DNA of 13,865 bases from Thermoplasmatota archaeon (GCA_030836605.1 JAUPMC010000028.1:1-13865); one strand, 5' to 3'; shown: positions 1-7,310, numbered from the stretch's first letter. The notes: generated by a model not told the origin, from the sequence alone. Translations and numbers: made by a program.

Positions 1-34
1 CATATTTCTAGGACATAGTCATCCAGGCCGATAG

Positions 35-889
35 ATGGAACTCGCTTGGCTGCCTTTCTCACTCGCGACGATCCTGTTCTACGGCCTCGGCCAGGTCTTC
101 GTCAAGGAGACCAGGACGCAACTGTCGTCCGCGAACTACCTCCTGCTGTTCGGCGGGAACATAGGCGCCATCTGGGCGGTCTACTGGTTCTTCTTCCACG
201 AAGGCACGTCGTACGAGGCCTCCGTCTGGATACAGGCGGTCATCGCGGCGGCGCTCTCCGGGGCGGCGTACCTGACGTTCTACGAGGCGGTCAAGCACGG
301 CAAGGTCAGCATCGTCGGCACGGTCGCGGGGGCGTACGCGCCCTGGACCGTCCTCCTGGCACTGCTGTTCCTCGGCGAGGAGATGAGCTACGGCGAGGGC
401 GCCGGGGTCGCACTCGTGGTCGGTGGCATGCTCCTCTTCACCTACAACCCCGGGAACGGGAATGACAAGCGGACCGAGACGAGGGGGATCCTGCTGGCCG
501 TGTGCTCCCTGTTCCTCTGGGGGACCTCCGCGACCGTCGCCAAGGGCGCGATAGACGTCATCGGCGACACCAACTTCATCGGGGTGTACGCGGCCGTGTG
601 CCCGGCGATGTGGGCCGTCTACTGGCTGTTCACGACCAAGGGCAAGTTCGAGCTGCCCAAGGCGGACCTCAAGATACTCGAGCTGTCGATGCTGTTCCTC
701 GCGGCCGGCGGGGTCACAATGTACCTCGCGTTCGCGAACGGCGATGTGTCCATAGTCTCGCCCATCACGAACCTGTACCCGGTCCTGACCATCGCAGTCG
801 CCAAGATGAGGCTCAAGGAGAGCCTGACCCTGAAGCAGTACGCGGCGCTCGCGATGCTCCTGGTGGCCATCCCGCTCTTCTCGCTCTAG
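35..889 (+). CDS. EamA/DMT-family membrane transporter
   Basis: 284-residue, very hydrophobic protein with two homologous halves of about five helices each, the typical build and length of EamA (drug/metabolite transporter) permeases. The first half covers roughly residues 4-137 and the second 150-283. A charged loop around residues 139-150 (rich in N, G, D, K, R) joins them. Family members export or import small metabolites across the cytoplasmic membrane; nothing here identifies the substrate. The ATG at 35 has no clear Shine-Dalgarno sequence, but an A/T-rich stretch at positions 1-8 lies about 30 bp upstream, which fits a leaderless archaeal message. Its stop overlaps the stop of the convergent HD gene. 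The family call is firm; the specific function is unknown. Confidence 0.85.
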   Translation: MELAWLPFSLATILFYGLGQVFVKETRTQLSSANYLLLFGGNIGAIWAVYWFFFHEGTSYEASVWIQAVIAAALSGAAYLTFYEAVKHGKVSIVGTVAGAYAPWTVLLALLFLGEEMSYGEGAGVALVVGGMLLFTYNPGNGNDKRTETRGILLAVCSLFLWGTSATVAKGAIDVIGDTNFIGVYAAVCPAMWAVYWLFTTKGKFELPKADLKILELSMLFLAAGGVTMYLAFANGDVSIVSPITNLYPVLTIAVAKMRLKESLTLKQYAALAMLLVAIPLFSL

Positions 890-1812
890 GCGTTCCTGTA
901 CTTCCCGTCGGAGAAGACTATCCGGTCGAACACCTGCAGCTCCTGCCTGGACTTCGAGTGTATGAGCTCGGCGACGATCTCGATGTGGTCCTTGAGCGGG
1001 CTCTCGGCCACCTTCTTCCCGAGGGTCTCCTGGAGCTGGTATATCCCAGCCGTGTTGGACATCTTGACATGTATCTGGATCAGCTTGTCCTTGCCCTTGC
1101 TGATGTCCACGGACTCGATGGACAGCGCGGACACCGAGTGGATGTCGTGCTTGCCCAGGTCGTACGCCAGCCTGCCCCTGCCCTTGGTGATGTCGCACCC
1201 GTCCGCGATGACGACGATGGCCGACTCTATCGTGAGGGCGTTCTCGCTATGGTCGTGAGCGAAGAGCGCGTGCAGTATCTGCTGGATGACCGCGGTCCTC
1301 TGCGCGACCTCAGGATATATCTCGGGCAGGAGCCTGTCCAGGATGGACTTCCCGTACATGACGCTGAATGTCTCGTGCTCCACCCTGTGCACCGCGTTGC
1401 CTATGTCGTGGAGGATGCAGCCCGTGAGCACGATCAGGTGGGCGTCGTCCTCGGACAGCCCCAGGCCCTTGATCGAGTCCAGCTCCGGCTTCCCGCTCTC
1501 GAGCAGTATCTTCAGTATCGTGATCCCGTTGGCCGCGACTATCTTGGCGTGGATCGGCCCGTGGTCGTTGTACCCCAGCTTCCTCACGGCGATGAAGTTC
1601 GCCAGGTTCAGGAGCGTGTTCAGCTCCTCGTCCGATGACAGCAGCTGCAGCATCCGCTTGGCCTTCGGGTGGTCCGCCAGGCCCGTCTCCAGGGTCTTGT
1701 TCGAGGCCTCCTCGAGGCTCGTGTACGATGACGGCATCTCGAGGCCGTACAGAAGCCCGTTCTCTGTCGTGTTACCGGTCAAGTCCCTCACCTGTCCATG
1801 TGGTCGATTCAT
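886..1812 (-). CDS. HD-domain metal-dependent phosphohydrolase
   Basis: 308-residue soluble protein with a recognisable HD fold. An upstream His pair lies in NDHGPIH (H84, H88), the signature in LHDIGNAVHRVEHE (H135-D136, then H142 and H146), further histidines at H181 and H186, and a distal Asp in ADGCD (D204/D207). These would bind one or two divalent metals for hydrolysis of a phosphate ester or nucleotide; the substrate cannot be read from sequence. Residues about 225-300 form a separate mixed C-terminal region that I do not recognise. The ATG at 1812 lacks a Shine-Dalgarno sequence. A TTG at 1782 (codon 11) is preceded by GGTGAGG and is a credible alternative start. It is transcribed alone, convergent with the EamA gene and divergent from the FAD oxidase. 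Signalling, nucleotide metabolism or RNA turnover are all possible roles. Confidence 0.8.
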   Translation of the reverse strand: MNRPHGQVRDLTGNTTENGLLYGLEMPSSYTSLEEASNKTLETGLADHPKAKRMLQLLSSDEELNTLLNLANFIAVRKLGYNDHGPIHAKIVAANGITILKILLESGKPELDSIKGLGLSEDDAHLIVLTGCILHDIGNAVHRVEHETFSVMYGKSILDRLLPEIYPEVAQRTAVIQQILHALFAHDHSENALTIESAIVVIADGCDITKGRGRLAYDLGKHDIHSVSALSIESVDISKGKDKLIQIHVKMSNTAGIYQLQETLGKKVAESPLKDHIEIVAELIHSKSRQELQVFDRIVFSDGKYRNA

Positions 1813-1889
1813 AATGCGCTAGGAGGTTATTGATACTAGCCTGTCAGGCGCTCAGGATATGAATACCCACAACAGTACATCAATCACTC

Positions 1890-1897
1890 TTTAGTAC
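1890..1897 (+). promoter_or_regulatory. Putative TATA box of the FAD/FeS operon
   Basis: The A/T-rich string TTTAGTAC is centred about 29 bp before the ATG at 1923 in an otherwise GC-rich setting. That spacing would start transcription at or next to the start codon (leaderless), and no Shine-Dalgarno sequence is present. The match to the consensus is imperfect. The similar string AGTACAT also occurs at 1874-1880, so the region has a short imperfect direct repeat. Confidence 0.4.
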
Positions 1898-1922
1898 ATA
1901 CAAACCACTCTCACGGAGCGAC

Positions 1923-3365
1923 ATGTCATACATCGAGGAACTCACGACCGCGCTGGGCAAGGAGAAGGTGCTGGTCGACCCCGCGGAGAGGTTCGTGTAC
2001 GGCGCCGACTGGAGCCCGCGGACGCCGGACGAGTTCTTCCCCCCGGACGTGGTCATACTCCCCAGGACGACCAGGGACGTGCAGCGCACGATCAAGGTCG
2101 CTTACGAGCACGGGATACCCGTCACCGCCGGCGGGGGGCTCACGGGCATGCTGGGGGGCGCGGTCCCCTTGTTCAAGGGCATCTACATCGACACCACCAC
2201 GATGAACTCCGTCGTGGAGGTCGACTCCAAGAACCAGACCATCAGGGTCCAGGCGGGCGCGACGCTCCAGGAGGTCAACGACGCCGTACACCCGTACGAC
2301 CTCTGGCTCCCGCACCAGCCGGAGTCCAAGTGGGTCAGCACGGTCGGGTCCGCGATCGCGTGCGACAACGACTCCACGTTCGGCGTCAGGTACGGCAAGA
2401 TACTGAACTGCCTCCTGAGCGCGGAGATCGTCACGGGCACGGGCGAGGTCCTGGAGCTCGGACACAGGAAGGCGCACTTCACCTCGTCCGGGTACAAGCT
2501 CAAGGACCTGCTCGCGGGCAGCGAGGGCACCCTGGGGGTCATCACGGAGGCCACGCTCAAGCTCGAGCCCATCCCGGCCACGAGGAGGGTGGACATGCTC
2601 GTCTTCCCGAGGCTGGGCGCGGCCGTCGACTACCTCAGCAGGCTCCTGAAGGCGGGCCTGTGCATCGAGGCGGCCCATATCAACTGCAAGCGCAGGCTCA
2701 AGTTCTACACCCAGACATACAAGCAGAAGTACGGGAAGGACCCCGAGATACCGGCCTGGGGCGAGGCGCTCCTGGCGATATCCTTCGCCGGCGACAAGGG
2801 CGTCGTCGACTTCCAGAGGGACGAGGCGGTCAGGCTCAGCAAGGAGTTCGAGGCGCAGCTCGTGGAGGAGCGCGAGCTGGTCGACAGCTGGTGGACCTCG
2901 AAGTACACGCTCGAGTTCGAGCCGTTCAAGCAGAAGTGGCCGGACTCCCAGACCAAGAAGAAGTTCGGGGCCGCGGACCCCGGGGTGCCCGTCGGCAGGC
3001 TCGAGGAGTTCTACCACAAGTTCGTCGAGATAGCGGAGAAGCACCGGCTCGACATCATAGGCATGAACGCGTACCTCGAGCACCCGAACAGCATCGGCTT
3101 CTCGCTCTCGTGCGCCGTCTATGTCGACTACAGGGACGCGGACGAGGTCAAGAGGTTCAGGGAGTACCACGACGAGCTGAGCAAGATGGCCATCTCGTTC
3201 GAGGGCACGATGAGCACATTCATGAGCGACACGCACCAGAAGGCCCCGTACCTCGAGCTCGAGCACGGGGCGTCCCTGCGCCATATGAGAGAGATCAAGA
3301 GGCTGTTCGACCCGAAGGGGATACTCAACCCGGGCAAGAAGTTCCCGAGGGAGGAGTCCCCGTGA
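1923..3365 (+). CDS. GlcD-like FAD-binding oxidase subunit
   Basis: 480-residue FAD-linked oxidase of the GlcD/D-lactate dehydrogenase type (vanillyl-alcohol-oxidase fold). The PCMH FAD domain spans about residues 38-220, with the pyrophosphate loop TAGGGLTGMLGGAVP (68-82) and the second FAD segment SSGYKLKDLLAGSEGTLG (188-205). The C-terminal cap ends in the family-typical KRLFDPKGILNPGKKF (459-474). Related enzymes oxidise 2-hydroxy acids such as D-lactate or glycolate and pass electrons on. The usual GEHGIG active-site motif before PYLE is absent: the stretch here reads STFMSDTHQK (431-440), so the substrate may not be a standard 2-hydroxy acid. The stop TGA overlaps the GTG start of the FeS subunit, indicating coupled translation and a two-subunit enzyme. 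The ATG is likely leaderless. Confidence 0.85.
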   Translation: MSYIEELTTALGKEKVLVDPAERFVYGADWSPRTPDEFFPPDVVILPRTTRDVQRTIKVAYEHGIPVTAGGGLTGMLGGAVPLFKGIYIDTTTMNSVVEVDSKNQTIRVQAGATLQEVNDAVHPYDLWLPHQPESKWVSTVGSAIACDNDSTFGVRYGKILNCLLSAEIVTGTGEVLELGHRKAHFTSSGYKLKDLLAGSEGTLGVITEATLKLEPIPATRRVDMLVFPRLGAAVDYLSRLLKAGLCIEAAHINCKRRLKFYTQTYKQKYGKDPEIPAWGEALLAISFAGDKGVVDFQRDEAVRLSKEFEAQLVEERELVDSWWTSKYTLEFEPFKQKWPDSQTKKKFGAADPGVPVGRLEEFYHKFVEIAEKHRLDIIGMNAYLEHPNSIGFSLSCAVYVDYRDADEVKRFREYHDELSKMAISFEGTMSTFMSDTHQKAPYLELEHGASLRHMREIKRLFDPKGILNPGKKFPREESP

Positions 3366-4522
3366 ACAACACCCTGGACGAATTCAAGGAGGAGCTCGAG
3401 ACGTGCTTCGGGACCTCCTGCGGGTTCTGCGAGCGCGGGTGCCCGGTGTACCAGACGATGAAGGTCAAGACCCTCTGCATGAAGGGCAGGAACAGGACGA
3501 TGCTGGGCCTGCTCCAGGGCAAGTTCGACATCACGCCAGCGGTCGTCCAGGCCGCCTTCGAGTGCACCCTGTGCGGCAACTGCGACAGGTGGTGCTCGCT
3601 CAAGAACACGGAGCACACGAGGGCCTTCAGGGAGTACCTGCTCAAACACGGCTACGAGCCGATGAAGGAGCACGCGTCCCTCGCGGCCAGCCTCAAGAAC
3701 TACGGCAACCCCTGGTTCCAACCCAGGAGCGCCAGGAACAAGTGGACAAAGGGGCTCAACATACCCAAGGCTGCCCCTGGCGCCCAGGACGTGCTGTTCT
3801 TCGCCGGGTGCACATCCGCGGTCATGAAGCCGCTCGTGCCGAGCCTGGTCGCGGGCGCGAAGCTGCTCCAGAGGGCTGGGGTCAGGTTCGCCACGCTCGG
3901 CCAGGACGAACCGTGCTGCGGTTCGACCCTGCTGCGCGTCGGCCAGACCGAGGCGTACGAGGACATCGCGAAGAAGAACGTCGAGAGGTTCGAGGCGCTC
4001 GGCGTCAAGAGGATAGTCACCGCGTGCCCGGGCTGCTACACGACCCTGAAGAAGTCCCTCCAGGACCACGGCTCGAAGATAGAGGTCGTCCACATCACCA
4101 AGGAGATAGCGGACCTGGTCAGGAGCGGCAAGCTCAAGGTCAAGAGGTCCACGGAGAGGATGACATACCACGACCCGTGCCACCTCGGGAGGCTAGGGGG
4201 CGTCTTCGAGGAGCCGAGGGATATACTGAGGGCGATCGCGCCTCTGGCCGAGATGCCGAACCACGGGATGGAGTCGAGGTGCTGCGGCGCGGGCGCGGGG
4301 CTGCAGTCCGCGTTCCCGAAACTGTCGCGCGACCTCGCGGCGAAGAGGATAGCCGAGGCGACATCGACGGGCGCGACCACGCTCGTCACATGCTGCCCGT
4401 TCTGCGAGACCCAGCTCAGGACGGTCCCCGGGATCAAGGTGGCCGACCTCATGGAGCTCCTGCTGAGCTCCGTGGAGAACGGCGAGAAGGGGAACGACAG
4501 GCCCGCCCCTGGGAAGACCTGA
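3362..4522 (+). CDS. GlcF/HdrD-like FeS protein with two CCG domains
   Basis: 386-residue iron-sulfur protein starting at a GTG whose last bases overlap the upstream TGA. Two ferredoxin-type cluster motifs come first: C15-x4-C20-x2-C23-x3-C27-P and C68-x2-C71-x2-C74-x3-C78. Two cysteine-rich CCG domains follow. One is C150, C185-C186 and C222-x2-C225. The other is C273, C307-C308 and C344-C345-x2-C348. This layout matches GlcF, the FeS subunits of D-lactate/glycolate oxidases, and HdrD of heterodisulfide reductase. In HdrD, CCG domains hold a non-cubane 4Fe-4S centre that handles disulfides. It most likely carries electrons from the FAD subunit upstream to a membrane carrier or a thiol/disulfide. 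No membrane helix is visible. The terminal acceptor cannot be determined; the family assignment is secure. Confidence 0.87.
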   Translation: MNNTLDEFKEELETCFGTSCGFCERGCPVYQTMKVKTLCMKGRNRTMLGLLQGKFDITPAVVQAAFECTLCGNCDRWCSLKNTEHTRAFREYLLKHGYEPMKEHASLAASLKNYGNPWFQPRSARNKWTKGLNIPKAAPGAQDVLFFAGCTSAVMKPLVPSLVAGAKLLQRAGVRFATLGQDEPCCGSTLLRVGQTEAYEDIAKKNVERFEALGVKRIVTACPGCYTTLKKSLQDHGSKIEVVHITKEIADLVRSGKLKVKRSTERMTYHDPCHLGRLGGVFEEPRDILRAIAPLAEMPNHGMESRCCGAGAGLQSAFPKLSRDLAAKRIAEATSTGATTLVTCCPFCETQLRTVPGIKVADLMELLLSSVENGEKGNDRPAPGKT

Positions 4523-4534
4523 GCCCCGACCGAC

Positions 4535-4774
4535 CTACACGCGCTTGAACTCGCGTTCCTTCGCCCTGACGACGTCCCTGGCGATGGTCCAGGATATCAG
4601 GAACACGAAGGCGACCACTATCGACAGACCTGCGGCCCAAAGGACCTTCTGGGGCCCGGACGCATCCACCATGGCGATGTACAGATACAACAGCCCGATG
4701 CTGACGACCGCGAACGCCCCGCTGAGCCATATGGACATCTTCGACAAGCCTGCGACGGTGCCTATCTCGACCAT
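4535..4774 (-). CDS. Small two-helix membrane protein
   Basis: 79-residue protein with two predicted transmembrane helices (about residues 14-36 and 44-66) and a basic, charged C-terminal tail (RDVVRAKEREFKRV) that probably faces the cytoplasm. I do not recognise a family. Support for a real gene is good. GGGAGG lies 6 bp before the ATG at 4774, a TATAAA box sits about 46 bp upstream (4820-4825), and the frame fills the space up to 12 bp from the convergent FeS gene. It is divergent from another membrane protein of unknown function (4927-5748), so the two may be co-regulated or partners. Confidence 0.7.
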   Translation of the reverse strand: MVEIGTVAGLSKMSIWLSGAFAVVSIGLLYLYIAMVDASGPQKVLWAAGLSIVVAFVFLISWTIARDVVRAKEREFKRV

Positions 4775-4819
4775 TTCTTCCTCCCTGGGGCGAATATCCC
4801 CCGCGGCCGTACTTAAGCG

Positions 4820-4825
4820 TTTATA
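4820..4825. promoter_or_regulatory. TATA box, possibly shared by divergent genes
   Basis: TTTATA on the plus strand and TATAAA on the minus strand, within a near-palindromic setting (CGTTTATACG, 4818-4827). It is well placed for the minus-strand gene starting at 4774, giving a leader of about 20 nt that holds the GGGAGG site. Read rightward it would give the 4927 gene a leader of about 75 nt that includes the inverted repeat at 4879-4895. The leftward role is the stronger claim. Confidence 0.5.
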
Positions 4826-4878
4826 CGGATTGCCGCTCGGGGCGCCCGGGCATCATTTGCCCTGTCCCGAAACCTGCC

Positions 4879-4895
4879 CTACAAGGTTCTTGTAG
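4879..4895. promoter_or_regulatory. Perfect 7-bp inverted repeat upstream of membrane gene
   Basis: CTACAAG, a 3-nt spacer GTT, then CTTGTAG: a perfect 7+7 bp dyad ending 31 bp before the ATG at 4927. It is A/T-richer than its surroundings. It could be an operator for a dimeric regulator or a short RNA hairpin in the leader. No regulator gene is adjacent, so its function is inferred. Confidence 0.4.
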
Positions 4896-4926
4896 AGGGA
4901 AGGCGCTCCGGTCATATAGGCGGAAG

Positions 4927-5748
4927 ATGGCGAAGGTCAACACACTTGGCCTCAAAGGCGCGGTCCTGTCTCTCGTGGCAGCTTTCACGTTCTGGCTCTA
5001 CGCCCTACTGTCCAGCATCGTGGTAGGCTCCGGCGACGACAGCTTCACGTACGACATGAAAGCGATCATGGTCGCCCTCGCGGCGATGTACATGGCCGGG
5101 GCCATCCTGGGGCTCCTGAGCCAGCTCGGCGGGGTCCTCCAGCTCCCGAGCGTCATCATTGGACTACCGATCGCGTGGTACCTGGAATTCCACGCGGCGA
5201 TGTACCTGCTCTACCTCGTCGGGTTCCTAGGCACCTCGATGCTGCTCATGGCAATATTCCTCGAGCGGTCGCGCGGCGAGAGGGGGTTCAAGGCGCCCCC
5301 GTTCTCGAGGGTGAGGATATGGACCATCAATGTGGACGCAGCCTGGGCCAGGCCGCTCTCGAAGAGCGCGTCGAAGAAGCTGCTGGTCGTGCTCATCGCG
5401 TGCCCGGTCGTGGCCGCGGCCTTCGCGACCTACGCGTGGGGGAGCGACGTGTCCACGCTTCGCATCTCGGTTGATGTGGACGGACTCACGTACGGTAGCA
5501 CTAACGTCTCGATCATCGTCGACGGCGAGGTCGTCCTGGAGCGTCTGCTGGTGTACGACCCCGCGGGCGACCAGGTCCTATACGTAATAACCACGTGCAA
5601 GGTGCCCGCTGGCACCCATGTCGTGGAGGTCGACGCGTGGAACGGGGCTCAGCTGACGCAGGGCACGGTCGACATCAGCGTGACCGAGAAGGCCCTACCG
5701 TTCACGACCGAGCGCACACGCCTGATGGTCGGATACGGATGGGTCTGA
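4927..5748 (+). CDS. Membrane protein with C-terminal beta-rich domain
   Basis: 273-residue protein of no family I recognise. The N-terminal part is a membrane domain with helices at about residues 10-33, 46-66, 73-88 and 91-112. A basic loop follows (RSRGERGFKAPPFSRVR), then a fifth helix at about 152-170. After it comes a roughly 100-residue soluble region of alternating beta-type residues (STLRISVDVDGLTYGSTNVS and onward), resembling an Ig-like/beta-sandwich domain on the outer face. With an odd number of helices, the C-terminus would be extracellular if the N-terminus is inside. The ATG at 4927 is preceded by a weak GGCGGAAG. It stands alone between a divergent small membrane gene and convergent AlaX. 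It may be an envelope or surface protein. Confidence 0.7.
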   Translation: MAKVNTLGLKGAVLSLVAAFTFWLYALLSSIVVGSGDDSFTYDMKAIMVALAAMYMAGAILGLLSQLGGVLQLPSVIIGLPIAWYLEFHAAMYLLYLVGFLGTSMLLMAIFLERSRGERGFKAPPFSRVRIWTINVDAAWARPLSKSASKKLLVVLIACPVVAAAFATYAWGSDVSTLRISVDVDGLTYGSTNVSIIVDGEVVLERLLVYDPAGDQVLYVITTCKVPAGTHVVEVDAWNGAQLTQGTVDISVTEKALPFTTERTRLMVGYGWV

Positions 5749-5760
5749 CGCGCGAGCGGG

Positions 5761-6474
5761 TCACACCAGCTCGTAGGTTATCCGTTCCCGCTCCTTCCCC
5801 TTGTTCTCCCTCTTGACGACCTTGATCCTGCCTATCTCGGCCAGCGAGCGCACGTGCGTCCCCGCGCAGGGGCAGACGTCGTGCCCGGGGACCCTGACGA
5901 CCCTGAGCTCCTGGACGGACTTGGGCAGCAGGTCCAGGTTCGCCCTCTGAGAGTCCACGGCCTTCTCGAGCTCGGACCTGTCCTCGGTCGCGATCTCGAC
6001 CTTCGCGCCCGTCGCGAGTATCTCGTTCGTCCTGGACTCAAGCTCCGATATCATCTCGTCGGTGAACTTGACCGGGGCGAAGTCTATCCTCGATCGGTCG
6101 TGGTACAGCTGGTTCCCGACCGTGCGGGCCTTCCAGAGGTCGTAGACGACCCCGGACACGATGTGCTGGGCCGTGTGCATCCTCATGTGCCCGTACCGCT
6201 TCTCCCAGTCGACCACGCCGTGGACCCTGTCCGGGACGATCTCCGGGTTCTGCGCGAGGTGGTGCCTCACGCCCTCCTTCTTCGTGACCTCGCGCACCTG
6301 CGCCTGCCCGCCGGGCCACTCGAGCCTGCCGGTGTCCGAGGGCTGGCCCCCGCCCAGGGGGTAGAACGCGGTCCTGTCCAGCACGACATAGTCGAAGCCC
6401 CGCTCGACCACGCTCGCGTCGAACTCGCGGATGTAGTTGGACTCTATGTCCTTCATGTACAGCAGTTCGGTCAT
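5761..6474 (-). CDS. alaX: Alanyl-tRNA editing protein AlaX (medium type)
   Basis: 237-residue free-standing homologue of the alanyl-tRNA synthetase editing domain. It hydrolyses mischarged Ser-tRNA(Ala) (and possibly Gly-tRNA(Ala)) in the cytoplasm, preventing serine-for-alanine errors. The N-terminal beta-barrel segment carries FYPLGGGQPSDTG (38-49). The zinc site is HMRMHTAQH (H100 and H104) plus CPCAGTH (C203 and H207), all expected ligands. Length and domain order match AlaX-M, which lacks the synthetase catalytic domain. I chose the ATG at 6474 because the N-terminus MTELLY then fits known AlaX proteins; an in-frame GTG at 6483 would add three residues. It lies 61 bp downstream of the zinc-ribbon gene on the same strand and converges on the membrane gene at 5748. 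Confidence 0.92.
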   Translation of the reverse strand: MTELLYMKDIESNYIREFDASVVERGFDYVVLDRTAFYPLGGGQPSDTGRLEWPGGQAQVREVTKKEGVRHHLAQNPEIVPDRVHGVVDWEKRYGHMRMHTAQHIVSGVVYDLWKARTVGNQLYHDRSRIDFAPVKFTDEMISELESRTNEILATGAKVEIATEDRSELEKAVDSQRANLDLLPKSVQELRVVRVPGHDVCPCAGTHVRSLAEIGRIKVVKRENKGKERERITYELV

Positions 6475-6525
6475 GGTAGTCACTAGGTCCCTGAAACAGA
6501 AAAGGAAGAAGTTGGTTAAGAGTTT

Positions 6526-6549
6526 AGGCCTGTTCCTAGGCCTGTTCCT
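6526..6549. repeat. 12-bp tandem duplication at a stop codon
   Basis: AGGCCTGTTCCT occurs twice back to back (6526-6537 and 6538-6549). Read on the minus strand, it duplicates the last codons and the stop of the zinc-ribbon protein: GAA CAG GCC TAG is followed by GAA CAG GCC TAA. The result is a second in-frame stop after a repeated E-Q-A tail. Confidence 0.9.
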
Positions 6550-7180
6550 TGGGCGCGCCGCAGTTCGGACAGGTGTGCATGAACATCGGGAACTGCACGT
6601 TGCAGTTCTTGCACCTGGTCATCGGCTGGTGCTGGTGCTGCGGGTGCTGGGCGGCCGCGGCCGTCTGCTGCTGGGCCGGCTGCGCGGGCGGCGGGACTGG
6701 CGGCGGGGCATACGCTGGCCCTGGCGCCTGGGCCGTCACTGTCCCCGGGGCGTACGGCTGGTACCCCGCGGGTGCCTGCTGCGTGAGCGCGTCCCCGACC
6801 TTCACGTACGTGAGCACGAGGAGAATCGAGGGCAGGGCGAACCCGAACAGGCCGATGAATATCCACACGAGCGAGTCGTTCTTGGCGTCGTGGAACCTTC
6901 CCTGGTCTATCGCGTCGAGCACCGTCTTCTTCAGGAACACGGACGCCATGAAGCATATGACGATCGCGAAGAAGCCGAACAGGCCGAGGCCCAGCCTCCC
7001 GATCCCTCCGTCCACGGCGTAGAACGTGATCTCGACGATGGCTACGACGAACCATATCAGGGCCGCGAGCAGGAACATGAGCTGGGCCCACCACGCGTAC
7101 CTCCTTCCCTCGGCGACCTCCCTTGGGAGCCATGGCGGGGTGTTCCCGGAAGCGATAAACGTGTTCAATGTGCTGTTCAT
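6536..7180 (-). CDS. Three-helix membrane protein with C-terminal zinc ribbon
   Basis: 214-residue protein of unknown function. The N-terminal part has three predicted transmembrane helices (about residues 31-55, 61-82 and 104-126). A flexible linker rich in Pro, Ala, Gln and Gly follows (about 133-187). The C-terminus is a zinc ribbon with C190-x2-C193 and C204-x2-C207. The ribbon probably sits in the cytoplasm and may bind nucleic acid or a partner at the membrane, which is inference. The ATG at 7180 is favoured over an upstream in-frame start at 7228 because AGGAGG (7189-7194) lies 8 bp before it, while the longer form would begin inside the leader hairpin region. A TATA-like box is at 7248-7255. 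The end of the gene carries the 12-bp tandem duplication. Confidence 0.75.
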   Translation of the reverse strand: MNSTLNTFIASGNTPPWLPREVAEGRRYAWWAQLMFLLAALIWFVVAIVEITFYAVDGGIGRLGLGLFGFFAIVICFMASVFLKKTVLDAIDQGRFHDAKNDSLVWIFIGLFGFALPSILLVLTYVKVGDALTQQAPAGYQPYAPGTVTAQAPGPAYAPPPVPPPAQPAQQQTAAAAQHPQHQHQPMTRCKNCNVQFPMFMHTCPNCGAPKEQA

Positions 7181-7209
7181 TTCTAGAGCCTCCTTTAATT
7201 CATCCCTTC

Positions 7210-7227
7210 TGTCGCCTTGTGGCGACA
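7210..7227 (-). promoter_or_regulatory. Perfect 7-bp hairpin at the leader 5' end
   Basis: TGTCGCC, loop TTGT, then GGCGACA: a perfect 7-bp stem with a 4-nt loop. It lies between the TATA-like box (7248-7255) and the AGGAGG site of the zinc-ribbon gene. With a start site about 25 bp downstream of the TATA box, the dyad falls at the very 5' end of the transcript. It is therefore either an operator overlapping the start site or a 5' RNA stem-loop. Confidence 0.5.
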
Positions 7228-7247
7228 CCTGAAGAATCGCGATTGGC

Positions 7248-7255
7248 GTATATAG
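7248..7255 (-). promoter_or_regulatory. TATA box of the zinc-ribbon membrane gene
   Basis: CTATATAC on the minus strand, a good archaeal TATA match, 68-75 bp upstream of the ATG at 7180. It implies a leader of about 45 nt that holds the hairpin at 7210-7227 and a strong ribosome binding site. Confidence 0.5.
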
Positions 7256-7310
7256 CCTTTCCTGAGGCCTGGATTGATGCCAGTCATTGCGGAGTCGGGG
7301 TCTGTCCGAC

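Noticed and set aside
1926..3284. Long minus-strand open frame opposite the FAD oxidase
   Set aside because: It is low-complexity L/V/R/E sequence with no recognisable domain; the plus strand carries an unmistakable FAD-binding protein.
7181..7228. 16-residue longer N-terminus for the zinc-ribbon membrane protein
   Set aside because: It would begin next to the leader dyad without a ribosome site, whereas AGGAGG is correctly spaced for the ATG at 7180.
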